From contig NZ_JAAAMG010000005.1 in NCBI RefSeq assembly GCF_010500815.1, positions 62,001 to 126,000 of the forward strand: a stretch of 64,000 nucleotides of DNA. Direction: 5' to 3'. This DNA comes from Jiella pacifica (GTDB lineage: Bacteria; Pseudomonadota; Alphaproteobacteria; Rhizobiales; Rhizobiaceae). The position numbers and the translations under genes are program-made. Shown in pieces: positions 16,831-25,331 of this stretch (within the stretch, counting starts at the first letter, position 1; each line of letters opens with the position of its first letter). The notes under the pieces were generated by a model, which did not search any database, was not told the origin of the DNA, and saw only the letters and a list, made by a program, of their open reading frames with translations.

Positions 16831-18066
16831 TCAGCGGCCCGTCGCCGTCAGCAGCGTGCCGCCGAGCGCCCGGCCACTCTTGCCGAGCTGATCGCGCAAT
16901 CGCTCCCGGGCGGCGGGACTGACGACGGCGATCGGCGCCGACACGCCGGCGCCGATCGCCGAGCCGACCCCCTGCGCCGCGCCGAGCACCACCGCCCCGG
17001 CGGTCTCGGAAAGGTCCGGCCGCGAGCCGGCGATGTCATCACCGGCGGCGAGCCGCTGGCCGATCGCCACCACCATGTCGGGGCTGTCGGCGAAGTTGAT
17101 GTGGTTGAGCCCGTCGGAACTCGTGGCCGCGCTGAGGTCGATGGCGGTAATGCCGCGGCGGATCAGGACGTCGCGGACGGCGGGCCTGGTGATGTCGATC
17201 GCGCCCAGCCGCTGGCTGCTCCCGGCGATGCGGCGGGAGACGTCGAGCGCGACGTCGTCGGTGGCGGTAAAGATGGTGATACGCTGGGAGGCCCTGCCGA
17301 TCTGGTCGAGCTGCTTGACGAACACGTCGACATCGACGTCCGGCGAGGCGAGGATGATGTTGGAGAGCTTTTGCGGAAGCGTGCCGCCGCGGCGGATGGC
17401 GAGCTGACGGACAGCTTCCATCGCCAGCCATCCGCCCATGGAGTGGGCCAGGATGGTGACATCCTTTACGTCTGGACGGGCGGCGACCTGGCCGATCATG
17501 CTCTCGAGTTCGTCGCGCGAGAAGTTGGCGCTGTCGCGGTCGTAGAGATAGTCGAAGACCGAGCCGCCCGACGGCCAGGTGAAGAGAACCGGCGCGGCGT
17601 CGATGGGCAGGTCCGTGGCGATCTGGGCGAAGCGGAAGACCGCGTCCTCAAAGGTGTTGTTGAACCCGTGGACGAAGATGATCACCCGCTTCTTCGGGCG
17701 GGCGACCCGCTCGTACCAGCGTTTTACGCCCGAAGGCGACAGGGATTCGATCTTCTGCGTGACGAACTGCGTCGCGGGATTACCGGGGTTCTGCGGCGGG
17801 TAGATCACCTGGCCCGGCTTGCGGACGCTGTCCGGTGGAACCGAGACGACGACGTCTTCGTACGAGACCGTCTCGCCCCGCCGGCCGCTGAAGATCTCAC
17901 CCCGCACCTTCGACGGCGCCCGCGTCGTCGCGACCAGCATATCGACGCGGTGGGCGCCGGGGGCGGTTTCGGCCACCGGTTGAAGGGTCGTGCGCGGCAC
18001 GCCCGCGCAGCCTGCGAGAAAGAGGATCGATACGACGAGGGCCTGAAGCGGAACGGCACGATACAT
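16831..18066 (-). CDS. alpha/beta hydrolase lipoprotein (DUF900 type)
   Basis: A 411-residue lipoprotein with a type II signal peptide (lipobox FLAGC, acylated Cys20). The alpha/beta-hydrolase core shows FVHGFNNTFEDA (oxyanion region), the nucleophile in LAHSMGGW and a late His in LNHINFADSPD. This pattern is that of DUF900 hydrolases, whose substrates are unknown. The C-terminal 70 residues are Ala/Gly-rich and may be a flexible or membrane-associated segment. AAGGCGAA precedes the ATG. Confidence 0.85.
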   Translation of the reverse strand: MYRAVPLQALVVSILFLAGCAGVPRTTLQPVAETAPGAHRVDMLVATTRAPSKVRGEIFSGRRGETVSYEDVVVSVPPDSVRKPGQVIYPPQNPGNPATQFVTQKIESLSPSGVKRWYERVARPKKRVIIFVHGFNNTFEDAVFRFAQIATDLPIDAAPVLFTWPSGGSVFDYLYDRDSANFSRDELESMIGQVAARPDVKDVTILAHSMGGWLAMEAVRQLAIRRGGTLPQKLSNIILASPDVDVDVFVKQLDQIGRASQRITIFTATDDVALDVSRRIAGSSQRLGAIDITRPAVRDVLIRRGITAIDLSAATSSDGLNHINFADSPDMVVAIGQRLAAGDDIAGSRPDLSETAGAVVLGAAQGVGSAIGAGVSAPIAVVSPAARERLRDQLGKSGRALGGTLLTATGR

Positions 18067-18569
18067 GAAGCGTTCGCCTTGTCTGTCATGAGAGGCTCGC
18101 TCGGCGCGAGCCCCGCCGCGTGTGTGCCCCGGCATCGCGGCTGGAGAGATGCGGGACGTCCTCGCTCGCATCCATCGGGCACTGTTCGTCTCCCGTCCGC
18201 CGTGTCCGAGTGAGCACCCGTCGAGTAGACGATGGCGCTCCATTCTTGAAGGCTTGGCGGCCATCGTGCCGCCGATCCCTTGCGACCGTTGCCTTCGGGA
18301 CATGATCGGCGGATGCTGCGGCCGGCGGTGCAAGCAGCCGTCGCCCAACCGATGCGACGATGGAAGGCCGGCTTGGGACGCTCTGCAGAAGGCTCGCGGC
18401 GGCGTCCGGAAGGGGCGTTCGACGACCGGTTGGTGTTCGTCCGGCCGTGCATCTGAGGAGTGATTCCTCACACGCAACGGCGTGTTCCCTTCAACTTTGA
18501 CACAATTCCGAAACGTGATCTGAAACCGAAATCGGTATCCCTCCAATCAGTCGATAACTGGAGGCTGAC
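18067..18569. other. intergenic region between divergent hydrolase and BTLCP genes
   Basis: I see no supportable gene in these 503 bp. The right end carries the likely promoter of the BTLCP gene: a TTGACA hexamer at 18497-18502 without a good -10 box. A short inverted repeat (ACACGC-AACG-GCGTGT, 18470-18485) lies just upstream of it. Confidence 0.5.
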
Positions 18570-19160
18570 ATGCCGACATTGACCTCTCTTGCAAAGCTGT
18601 GTGCCGTCGCTCTTCTCTGCTCGACAACCTCCCAGGCCCATGCCGGCGGCATCGGCGGCCTCGGCCGCTCTCTCGACCGGATCGACGCCGTCAAGCGGAT
18701 CTCGATGCAGCGTCCGACGCTCGCACCGTTTTCCTACGTCTTGTTCTGCCAGCAGAACCCGGGCGATTGCCGCGGCGGCGCGACCGACGTGATCACGATG
18801 ACGCCGTCGACCCGCCAAACGCTCGCCGCCATCAACCGGCACGTCAACCGCTCGATCGAGCCGCGGCACGATCGCACCGACGTTTGGAGCGCAGATTCGG
18901 CAAGCGGTGATTGTGAAGACTACGCCCTGACCAAGCGCCGAGCGCTGATCCGAGCCGGGCTGCCGGCATCCGCGCTGTTCATGGCCGTCGCACGGACGCG
19001 CGCCGGCGAAGGACACGCGGTGCTCGTCGCACGCACCACGGCCGGCGATCTCGTGCTCGACAACCGCAGCAATGTTCTGCGCGAGTGGTATCGCACCGAT
19101 CTGTCCTGGCTGAAGATCGCCTCCGGCGAAAACCCCCGCCTCTGGTACGCGGCCCGCTGA
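18570..19160 (+). CDS. transglutaminase-like cysteine peptidase (BTLCP family)
   Basis: A 196-residue exported protein with signal peptide ending near HAGG (residue 26). The transglutaminase-like triad is visible as Cys115 in SGDCEDYAL, His149 in EGHAVLV and Asp164 in LVLDNR. BTLCP proteins are periplasmic; the LapG relatives cleave surface adhesins under c-di-GMP control, but this short form lacks a LapD partner here. GGAGG lies 5 nt before the ATG. It is close to the polysaccharide locus, which may or may not be meaningful. Confidence 0.9.
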   Translation: MPTLTSLAKLCAVALLCSTTSQAHAGGIGGLGRSLDRIDAVKRISMQRPTLAPFSYVLFCQQNPGDCRGGATDVITMTPSTRQTLAAINRHVNRSIEPRHDRTDVWSADSASGDCEDYALTKRRALIRAGLPASALFMAVARTRAGEGHAVLVARTTAGDLVLDNRSNVLREWYRTDLSWLKIASGENPRLWYAAR

Positions 19161-19392
19161 CGGCGGCCTCATTCTTCGCCGGAGCGCTGTCCGCTTGTCG
19201 TGCTCGTCCTGCGGCCGAGGCGGAATACGTCGTCCGATCGAGCCTCGAATCCCATCACGGCGCACTCGGTTCCCGGATCGACCGCTGGGGCCGCGATCGT
19301 AAGCCCCGCTTCGAAATCACGGTGGAAAAGATCAAGCCTTCCTTCAGCTTCATTCGGTAGTTTATCCTCCCGAGATCGAAAGGATGCGGCCG

Positions 19393-19701
19393 ATGACACT
19401 CTTGGCGTCCGTCTCACTGATCGTTGGAATCGCAGCGGGAGTGCGCGGGAGCCTGTCATGGGCCGTGGTCCTTTCCCTCGCCCTGTTGCTGACCGGCGGC
19501 GCATGCGAATTGGCAAGCGGTTTTTCTTTCCTGGCCGCTTCAGCGATCGCATTCGGTATCATGGGGATCTTTCAAGCTGCCTTTGCGCTCGCGGCCGTGT
19601 TGGCCGAAGTGGCAACGAGAAAGGCTGCGCGCCGGGAACTGGCCATACGCGAGTCGACGCCACTGGGTCTTTTCTCGAACGCGGCCGAGCGCTTGAACTG
19701 A
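19393..19701 (+). CDS. small multi-span membrane protein, unknown function
   Basis: A 102-residue protein with three hydrophobic segments (about 3-18, 22-40, 47-72) and a basic, Glu-containing tail (ATRKAARRELAIRE). I do not recognise the family; size and topology resemble small regulators of exopolysaccharide production in rhizobia (ExoX-like), but the sequence similarity is not convincing. The ATG at 19393 lies 9 nt after AAAGG; an ATG at 19384 would leave no spacing. It sits directly upstream of the polysaccharide export gene. Confidence 0.6.
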   Translation: MTLLASVSLIVGIAAGVRGSLSWAVVLSLALLLTGGACELASGFSFLAASAIAFGIMGIFQAAFALAAVLAEVATRKAARRELAIRESTPLGLFSNAAERLN

Positions 19702-19743
19702 CAGCGCGATATTGTGCCGCAGGTGGATCAAGGCTGCCACTCT

Positions 19744-19759
19744 GTTGCGATATCGCAAC
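19744..19759. promoter_or_regulatory. 16-bp perfect palindrome upstream of the OPX gene
   Basis: GTTGCGATATCGCAAC is a perfect palindrome about 170 bp before the export lipoprotein start codon, in AT-richer DNA. It has the look of a dimeric regulator binding site. I cannot assign the regulator. Confidence 0.5.
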
Positions 19760-19929
19760 TATTCGTCACCTAAAGATATCATTTTGATGGAATGAGACAG
19801 AACCGCTGGAGACCCTTCAGCCGTTCCCTGTCATATCATGTCCTGCACGTTGCGCCGGTGCGGTCGAAGGGCGCCCGGCCCGCGAAAGACCGCATGGTGG
19901 TCGCCGCACAATCGTTTGGGGACGGAGCG

Positions 19930-21117
19930 ATGAAATTGGCAACCCGTATCGGTCTTGGCGTTGCCAGTCTGGCGTTGCTTGCCGGTTGCAGCAGCCTTCC
20001 GAACTCCGGCCCCCACGACGATGCGATACGAACGCAGGCTTCGCTGACGATCGGCGAAAAGCATCCCGTCTCCTATGGCTATGCGCTGGTGGATCTTTCG
20101 GACACCGTCCTGCAGGCGATCGGCGGAGAGCGCGGAAACGACACCTTCAAGAGCTTCGGCGGCGGCCGCGGAGGAGCACCGACAATCACGCTCGGTGTCG
20201 GCGACGTCATTCAAATCACCGTCTACGAATCCCAGCCCGGAGGTCTGTTCATCCCGGCCGAAGCCGGCAGCCGGCCGGGCAACTACGTGACGTTCCCGTC
20301 GCAGACCATCGGCAAGAACGGTTACATCACCGTTCCTTACGCCGGGTCGGTCCGCGCCGTCGGGCGCTCCCAGTCGGACATCGAGGCCGACATCGTCTCG
20401 CGCCTGGTCGATCGCGCGATCGAGCCGCAGGTGACGCTTTCGGTCGTGGAACAGAAGGCAGCCAATGCCTCGGTGGTGGGAAGCGTCAATACGCCGAACG
20501 CCTTCGCCGTCAGCCAGGGCGGCGACACCATCCTCGACATGATCGCGCGCGCCGGCGGCATCAGGGGCGAACCCTACGAGACCTATGTGACGCTGCAGCG
20601 TCGCGGGAAAAGCGCCACGGTCGCCTTCAACAAGCTGATCGCGACGCCCAGCGAGAACATCTACACGGCTCCCGGCGACACGATCTACGTCTATGGCGAA
20701 CAGAAAATCTTCATGGGCTTCGGCGCGTCGGGACAGGTCGGCCGTTTCCCCTTCGGGCGGGAGAACCTCAATCTGGCGGAAGCGGTCGGCCTTGCCGGCG
20801 GGCTGCTCGACAACCGCGCCGACCCCGGCGCGGTGTTCATCTACCGAATGGAAGAGATGTCGGTGCTGGAGCGCCTCGGCATCGACGTCAGCCGCTTTGC
20901 CCGGTCGGAAGAAAAATTCTCCACCGCGAAGGTCCCGACCATCTATCAGGCGAACTTCCGCAAACCGGAGATTTTCTTCCTGGCGCAGCGGTTCTTTATG
21001 GAACCGGACGACATCCTATATGTCTCGAACGCCGATTCCGTCGAAGTTTCCAAGGCTCTCGGAGTCTTGGGCACGGTCACCGCACCGGTCATTTCCGTCG
21101 CCAACTTCACGAACTGA
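19930..21117 (+). CDS. polysaccharide export outer-membrane lipoprotein (OPX, Wza/ExoF-like)
   Basis: Outer-membrane channel component for exporting the polysaccharide made by the adjacent locus. The 395 residues carry a lipoprotein signal with lipobox LLAGC (Cys20), a Poly_export domain at about 90-185 (LGVGDVIQITVYE ... GYITVPYAGSVRAVG) and two SLBB-type domains after it. The ATG at 19930 has GGAG upstream and starts the signal peptide; the frame is open to an ATG at 19792 but that would bury the lipobox. It is convergent with, and separate from, the leftward biosynthetic genes. Confidence 0.93.
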   Translation: MKLATRIGLGVASLALLAGCSSLPNSGPHDDAIRTQASLTIGEKHPVSYGYALVDLSDTVLQAIGGERGNDTFKSFGGGRGGAPTITLGVGDVIQITVYESQPGGLFIPAEAGSRPGNYVTFPSQTIGKNGYITVPYAGSVRAVGRSQSDIEADIVSRLVDRAIEPQVTLSVVEQKAANASVVGSVNTPNAFAVSQGGDTILDMIARAGGIRGEPYETYVTLQRRGKSATVAFNKLIATPSENIYTAPGDTIYVYGEQKIFMGFGASGQVGRFPFGRENLNLAEAVGLAGGLLDNRADPGAVFIYRMEEMSVLERLGIDVSRFARSEEKFSTAKVPTIYQANFRKPEIFFLAQRFFMEPDDILYVSNADSVEVSKALGVLGTVTAPVISVANFTN

Positions 21118-21168
21118 GCCAAATCGGCCCCTCGCGGGCCACTTGGCCGGCGACACGCACCCCCGCGT

Positions 21169-21867
21169 TTACCCTCCCGATGTCCTGCCGGCGTTCTGGA
21201 TGATTTTCCGCCTTCGTGGCTCGATACCGGCCATCGGCATGATGCGCATCAAGGCGGCAGCCGGGGGTGGCAGGGCGCCGGCGACTGCCTCGAGATCGGC
21301 CAAACATCCCCACTTCGCCAATGTGAGGAGATCGCGCTCGAAGATCGCCTCGACGCCTGGAAGTCCCCGCCCCTGGAGCGAACCGACAAACCGGATCCGC
21401 TGCATCAGCACCGCAGCGTCGTAGGGCGTGATCAGGGCGGACAGTTCGAGAGAGCGGGCGACGGTTGTCGGCGGTTCGCCGAGCGCAGCCTCGAGCATAG
21501 CGGCATACAGCCAGGTCGCGCCATCCTGGGGAGCGCAGCGCAAGGCGTGCCGGACGCGCGTCAATGCCGTCTCCTGCGCGATTCTCACCCGGGTGGGATC
21601 GGCATTCGACGGAGCCGCCAGGAGATCGGCCCGCGCGAGTTCGAGGATGGCGAGGCTGCGGTCGAAGCGGGGGTCGCAGTCCTTCCGCGATCCGACGGAG
21701 GCGAGATAGCCTTCGAGGAGATCGGCGGAATTTCGCCACAGACGCGGCCGTGCCATGAGATCGCCGGCGGCGCTGATGGCCGGCACGTCACGGCGGACCT
21801 CCGCGAAGAGGAACGCGCACAGCAACGCCAATCCCACGGCCAGGACGGCAAATATAATGCGAAGCAT
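21169..21867 (-). CDS. hypothetical membrane-anchored protein near Wzc
   Basis: About 232 residues with one N-terminal membrane span (residues 3-22, IIFAVLAVGLALLCAFLFAE) and a mostly helical soluble part with repeated Ala/Leu-rich segments (LAILELARADLLAAP, WLYAAMLEAALGEPP) that could be TPR-like. I do not recognise a family. It is the last gene on the leftward side of the polysaccharide locus, 19 bp after the tyrosine kinase gene, so it is probably co-expressed and may act in chain-length control or export. The GTG at 21873 is an alternative start. Confidence 0.65.
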   Translation of the reverse strand: MLRIIFAVLAVGLALLCAFLFAEVRRDVPAISAAGDLMARPRLWRNSADLLEGYLASVGSRKDCDPRFDRSLAILELARADLLAAPSNADPTRVRIAQETALTRVRHALRCAPQDGATWLYAAMLEAALGEPPTTVARSLELSALITPYDAAVLMQRIRFVGSLQGRGLPGVEAIFERDLLTLAKWGCLADLEAVAGALPPPAAALMRIMPMAGIEPRRRKIIQNAGRTSGG

Positions 21868-21886
21868 TCTCACCGCTTCGCTCTAC

Positions 21887-24199
21887 TCATGAACTGTAAT
21901 ACCGGGCGTATGCCTTGTCGTAGTAGCCGAAGTGATGATAGCCCGAATAGAGTTTCATCTTGGCCACATCGACTTTATTGAAGAGAATGCCGACGCACAT
22001 TTCGTGAAGACGCGGATCGTTCTCGAGCGCCGCCTTGACCAGCTTCCGGTCGGTCTTGCCCCATTCGACGACGAAGACGAGCGCATCGAGAAGATGTGCT
22101 GCCGCGCGGGCGTCCACCACCGCCCCGAGCGGCGGGAGATCGACGAAGACATACTCGTAATGACCACCGGCCTCGCTCAGGAGGGCGCGCATGCGCGGCG
22201 AGGAGACGAGATCGCCCGTATGGGAGATCGAGCGGGACGGCAGGGTCGGGATGAGTTGCAGGCCCGAGTCCTCCTCCGTCACGAGCACGTCCCGCCAGGG
22301 CCGGTTCCCCCGCAGAACGTCGATCAGGCCCTCGCTCGCGCCGGTGACGGCACCGCGGGTCAATCCGGGATTTCGCAGGTCGCCGTCGATCAGGAGAACT
22401 TTTGCACCGCTGCTCGCCACGAGCGAGGCGAGATTCTTCGCCACCGTCGTCTTGCCCTCGTTCGGCAGGATCGAGACGATGCCGACGATCTTCGGCGATT
22501 TGTTGCCGATGACCAGATCGCAGGCGACCTTCGTGGTTCTCAGCGTCTCGGCAAAGGCCGACAGGGGGGCGTCGATGCTTTGACGCAGGACCGGGTCGCG
22601 CGCATCGACCCTCGCCGTTCTCGCAGCTGTGGCCGATGGCTCGGCCCGACGATCCTGCCTCGGGGCCCGCCCGGACGGTAAGACGTTCAGGGCGCCGATG
22701 AACTCCAGTCCCAGTTCGTCTCGGACCTGATCCCCGGTTCGGAAGACCCGGTCGCGGAATTCCGCCAGCGCTCCGAGACCGCCGCCGACGGCAGCGCCGG
22801 CGAAAGCGGCCAACGTCAGCACCAGTGATGCCCTCGGATGAGTTTTGTCGCCGGGTGCCGCAGAGCTCAGAATGCGCGCCTCGCTGATCGGAAACGTATT
22901 GCGCTGGACGGTCTCTTCGTAGCGCGCGACCAGCGTGTCGTGGAGATTGCGATAGGTCGAGGCCTGGCGTTGCCGCTCGCGCAGCTCGGTCTGGGTCTCG
23001 GTCGCGGCGGCCGTCGTGCCGGCCAGCCGCCGGACCTCCTCTTCGAGCGCCGCCACCCGATTCTTTGCGACCTCGAGATTGCTGCGGTAGACTTGCGCGA
23101 TCCGCTTCAACTCCTCGAAGATCAGACGCTCGTACTGGTGCATCTCGCCGCTCAACTTGCGAGCCTGCGCATGGTTCGGCCCGAGCCGCCCGGCAATGTC
23201 CTGGTAGCGCTTCGAAGCATCGAGATAGCGCGAACGCAGATCCGAAATGATGCCGCTGGCAAGAGCCTCGGAGACCGCGGCATCCGTCTCCCGGTTGTCG
23301 ATGATGTCGCGGATGCGGCTGTAGCGCGCCTCCGCCTCTCCAGCCTCGGCCCGGGCAGCGATCAACTGGCCGTTGACACCGGTGAGTTGCTGATCCGAGA
23401 GCAACTCGCCGCTCGCCGACATCAGGTCGTGCTCCTGGCGGAACTGCTGGACGGCGATGTCTGCCGCATTCGCCTGCTGCTCGGTGTCGGCGATGCGCTC
23501 CTGAAGCCACACGCCCGCGCGGCGTGTCGCCTCATAGGCCGCATCGAGCTTGTCGTTGATGTAGGCCTCCGCGTACGCATTGGCGATCTGCCCTGACAGC
23601 CCTGAATCTGCCGACGTGTAGGATATGTCGAGGACGTGGGTGCGGTTCACCCGACCGACTTGGAGATTGGCCCGCAGCTTGGCGACCGCCGCCCGGCGCA
23701 GCGCGGCGTCACGTTCCTCCTGCGGAATCAGTTGCTCCCCAGGTCCGCTTGCGAGCGACATCTCGTCCGAGAGCTTGCCGGCAAGCAAGGCGAGATTGTC
23801 GGTCGCGATCGAGAACAGATTGCCGTGACGGCTGTTGAAGACCCCGTTGTCGAGGAGCTTCAGACGATCGACGACGGCTTCGGCGATCTTCTCCGAGCGC
23901 AGCACCTCGACCTGGCTCTCGACCATCGCTTCGTCGAAGACCATGTCGGGCATGACGCTGGCCTCCTGTGCGCTGCGGCTCTCCCGGGTGTCGATCAGCA
24001 ACTGCGTCGAGGACGTATAGAGCGGGACGGCGGTGAGCAGGTAGGCGGCACCGAGAAGGACACCAAGCAGCACAAACACCGCCACGAGCCAGGCGCGCCG
24101 CCTCGCCGCGGCGATCAGTTGCTCGAGGTTGAGGCCCTCGTTCTCAGCGATTGGCGGCCCATAGTCGGGCTGGATCGACGGCCGCTGTGTTTGAAGCAT
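21887..24199 (-). CDS. polysaccharide co-polymerase with tyrosine autokinase domain (Wzc/ExoP-like)
   Basis: Inner-membrane protein that controls polymer length and couples export to the OPX channel. The 770 residues comprise a Wzz domain, first membrane span about 37-58, a long periplasmic coiled coil, second span about 470-495 and a cytoplasmic BY-kinase with Walker A (NEGKTTVAKN), Walker A' (VLLIDGDLRNPG) and Walker B (YVFVDLPP). The last 20 residues contain seven tyrosines, the usual autophosphorylation cluster. GGGAG precedes the ATG. An intrinsic terminator lies just upstream (24222-24259). Confidence 0.95.
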   Translation of the reverse strand: MLQTQRPSIQPDYGPPIAENEGLNLEQLIAAARRRAWLVAVFVLLGVLLGAAYLLTAVPLYTSSTQLLIDTRESRSAQEASVMPDMVFDEAMVESQVEVLRSEKIAEAVVDRLKLLDNGVFNSRHGNLFSIATDNLALLAGKLSDEMSLASGPGEQLIPQEERDAALRRAAVAKLRANLQVGRVNRTHVLDISYTSADSGLSGQIANAYAEAYINDKLDAAYEATRRAGVWLQERIADTEQQANAADIAVQQFRQEHDLMSASGELLSDQQLTGVNGQLIAARAEAGEAEARYSRIRDIIDNRETDAAVSEALASGIISDLRSRYLDASKRYQDIAGRLGPNHAQARKLSGEMHQYERLIFEELKRIAQVYRSNLEVAKNRVAALEEEVRRLAGTTAAATETQTELRERQRQASTYRNLHDTLVARYEETVQRNTFPISEARILSSAAPGDKTHPRASLVLTLAAFAGAAVGGGLGALAEFRDRVFRTGDQVRDELGLEFIGALNVLPSGRAPRQDRRAEPSATAARTARVDARDPVLRQSIDAPLSAFAETLRTTKVACDLVIGNKSPKIVGIVSILPNEGKTTVAKNLASLVASSGAKVLLIDGDLRNPGLTRGAVTGASEGLIDVLRGNRPWRDVLVTEEDSGLQLIPTLPSRSISHTGDLVSSPRMRALLSEAGGHYEYVFVDLPPLGAVVDARAAAHLLDALVFVVEWGKTDRKLVKAALENDPRLHEMCVGILFNKVDVAKMKLYSGYHHFGYYDKAYARYYSS

Positions 24200-24221
24200 T
24201 TGAGATACTACTCCCTGAGAC

Positions 24222-24259
24222 GAAAATGGCTTCCGGCCCCTTGATCGGCCGAAAGCCAT
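24222..24259 (-). terminator. intrinsic terminator/attenuator in front of the wzc-like gene
   Basis: Read leftward, ATGGCTTTCGGCC and GGCCGGAAGCCAT form a 13-bp stem with one mismatch around an 8-nt loop, followed by a short U tract (ATTTTCG). It lies between the stop codon of the exported-protein gene (24300) and the Wzc start (24199), leaving about 20 nt in which no promoter fits. Confidence 0.65.
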
Positions 24260-24299
24260 CCGGACCGGCGAGGTCCGGGAAAATCCATAGGCGGGGGTG

Positions 24300-25172
24300 T
24301 TACCGCGTCGGGCTGACGATGATCGTCGCCGGATTTCCGTCGTCATCCGACCCATCGCCGTTCGGCGAAAGACCCGCGAGAAACCCCGTTCCGCCGCCAT
24401 CAAGACCACTGCCCGAAGCGGTGACCGACTGGAGGTTCGAACCCGTACCGCCGGTTCCCGCAGAGCCGCCGATCTCCCCACCGGTCTCGCTACCACCGCC
24501 TCCGACATCACCGGCGCCCCCTCCGCCACCTGCCGACGCTGGCGAGCCGAGAGCGAAGGTTTCGACGTCGTTCTGGCGCCCGAGGAAAGCGGCTTGAAGC
24601 TCGCTCAGGCCGGATTGCGCAACGAGTTCCTGGATCCTGGCAGCCGTCTCCGGATCGGTTTCGACGAGGGCCAGAGCCGCAGCTGCCAGACCACGACCGA
24701 TCGCCTCCTGTGTCGCGGCACCGGACCGGCTGCTGAGAGCGATGATCTCCTCAACGGTTTCGACATCCGTGACGGCCAGGAGGCGGACCTCGTTGACCAG
24801 CCCCTGCCCTGCCAGCGGATGGCGCCGCAGGAGCCCGGCAGGGTTCCGGAGAAAGCGGTCGACTGCCTGCCGGCCGGGGGTCCGTTCGTCGAGCGCCGGC
24901 GGCTGGACGGAGGCTTGCCCATCCCCGTCCATTCGGCCGGGCTGCGGGTCTTCGACACCGGTACCTCTGCCGTCCGCCGGCGCCTGGCTTTCGGCCGGCG
25001 GATTTGCGACGACCGTCGCTTGCGCAGCCGCCCCGCTCTCCCGCGGCGGGGCATCGACCGTCGGCCCTTGCGCCGCCGCGTCCTGAGCGGATGCGGCCGG
25101 CGGCACCACGATCAGCGCCGAGGTCGCGACGAGCGCGGCCCTCCCGAAAGTTGTTATCGATCTGACGACCAT
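24300..25172 (-). CDS. exported Gly/Ala-rich protein of the polysaccharide locus, unknown function
   Basis: 290 residues with a signal peptide cleaved near ASA/QD (residue 30). An Ala/Pro-rich region (30-115) is followed by a helical block (about 116-215, e.g. GLVNEVRLLAVTDVETVEEI), then a low-complexity Gly/Ser/Thr segment (about 220-255) and an acidic tail containing SPNGDGSDDDGNP, which looks able to bind Ca2+. I recognise no family. GAGGAG lies 7 nt before the ATG. It sits between the polymerase and Wzc genes on the same strand, so a periplasmic or surface role in export is likely. A 7-bp inverted repeat (25231-25257) lies in the gap upstream. Confidence 0.7.
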   Translation of the reverse strand: MVVRSITTFGRAALVATSALIVVPPAASAQDAAAQGPTVDAPPRESGAAAQATVVANPPAESQAPADGRGTGVEDPQPGRMDGDGQASVQPPALDERTPGRQAVDRFLRNPAGLLRRHPLAGQGLVNEVRLLAVTDVETVEEIIALSSRSGAATQEAIGRGLAAAALALVETDPETAARIQELVAQSGLSELQAAFLGRQNDVETFALGSPASAGGGGGAGDVGGGGSETGGEIGGSAGTGGTGSNLQSVTASGSGLDGGGTGFLAGLSPNGDGSDDDGNPATIIVSPTR

Positions 25173-25331
25173 GGTCAAACTCCTCGAACGGGAACGGTTG
25201 CGGGCGGCGAATGATTGCAAACCACGGGTCCAACGGTGCTCGGTCCGCAGACCGTTGCTGCGAACGGCCTTCGATCTTGCGCGTTCGTCTTGCGCCGCGC
25301 GCGCCTTCCGGCGAGCCGGCCGAAGCGCGCA

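Noticed and set aside
19169-19378. minus-strand frame between the BTLCP gene and the small membrane protein
   Set aside because: A GGGAGG precedes a short ATG frame of 32 codons, but neither it nor the longer frame looks like a conserved protein.
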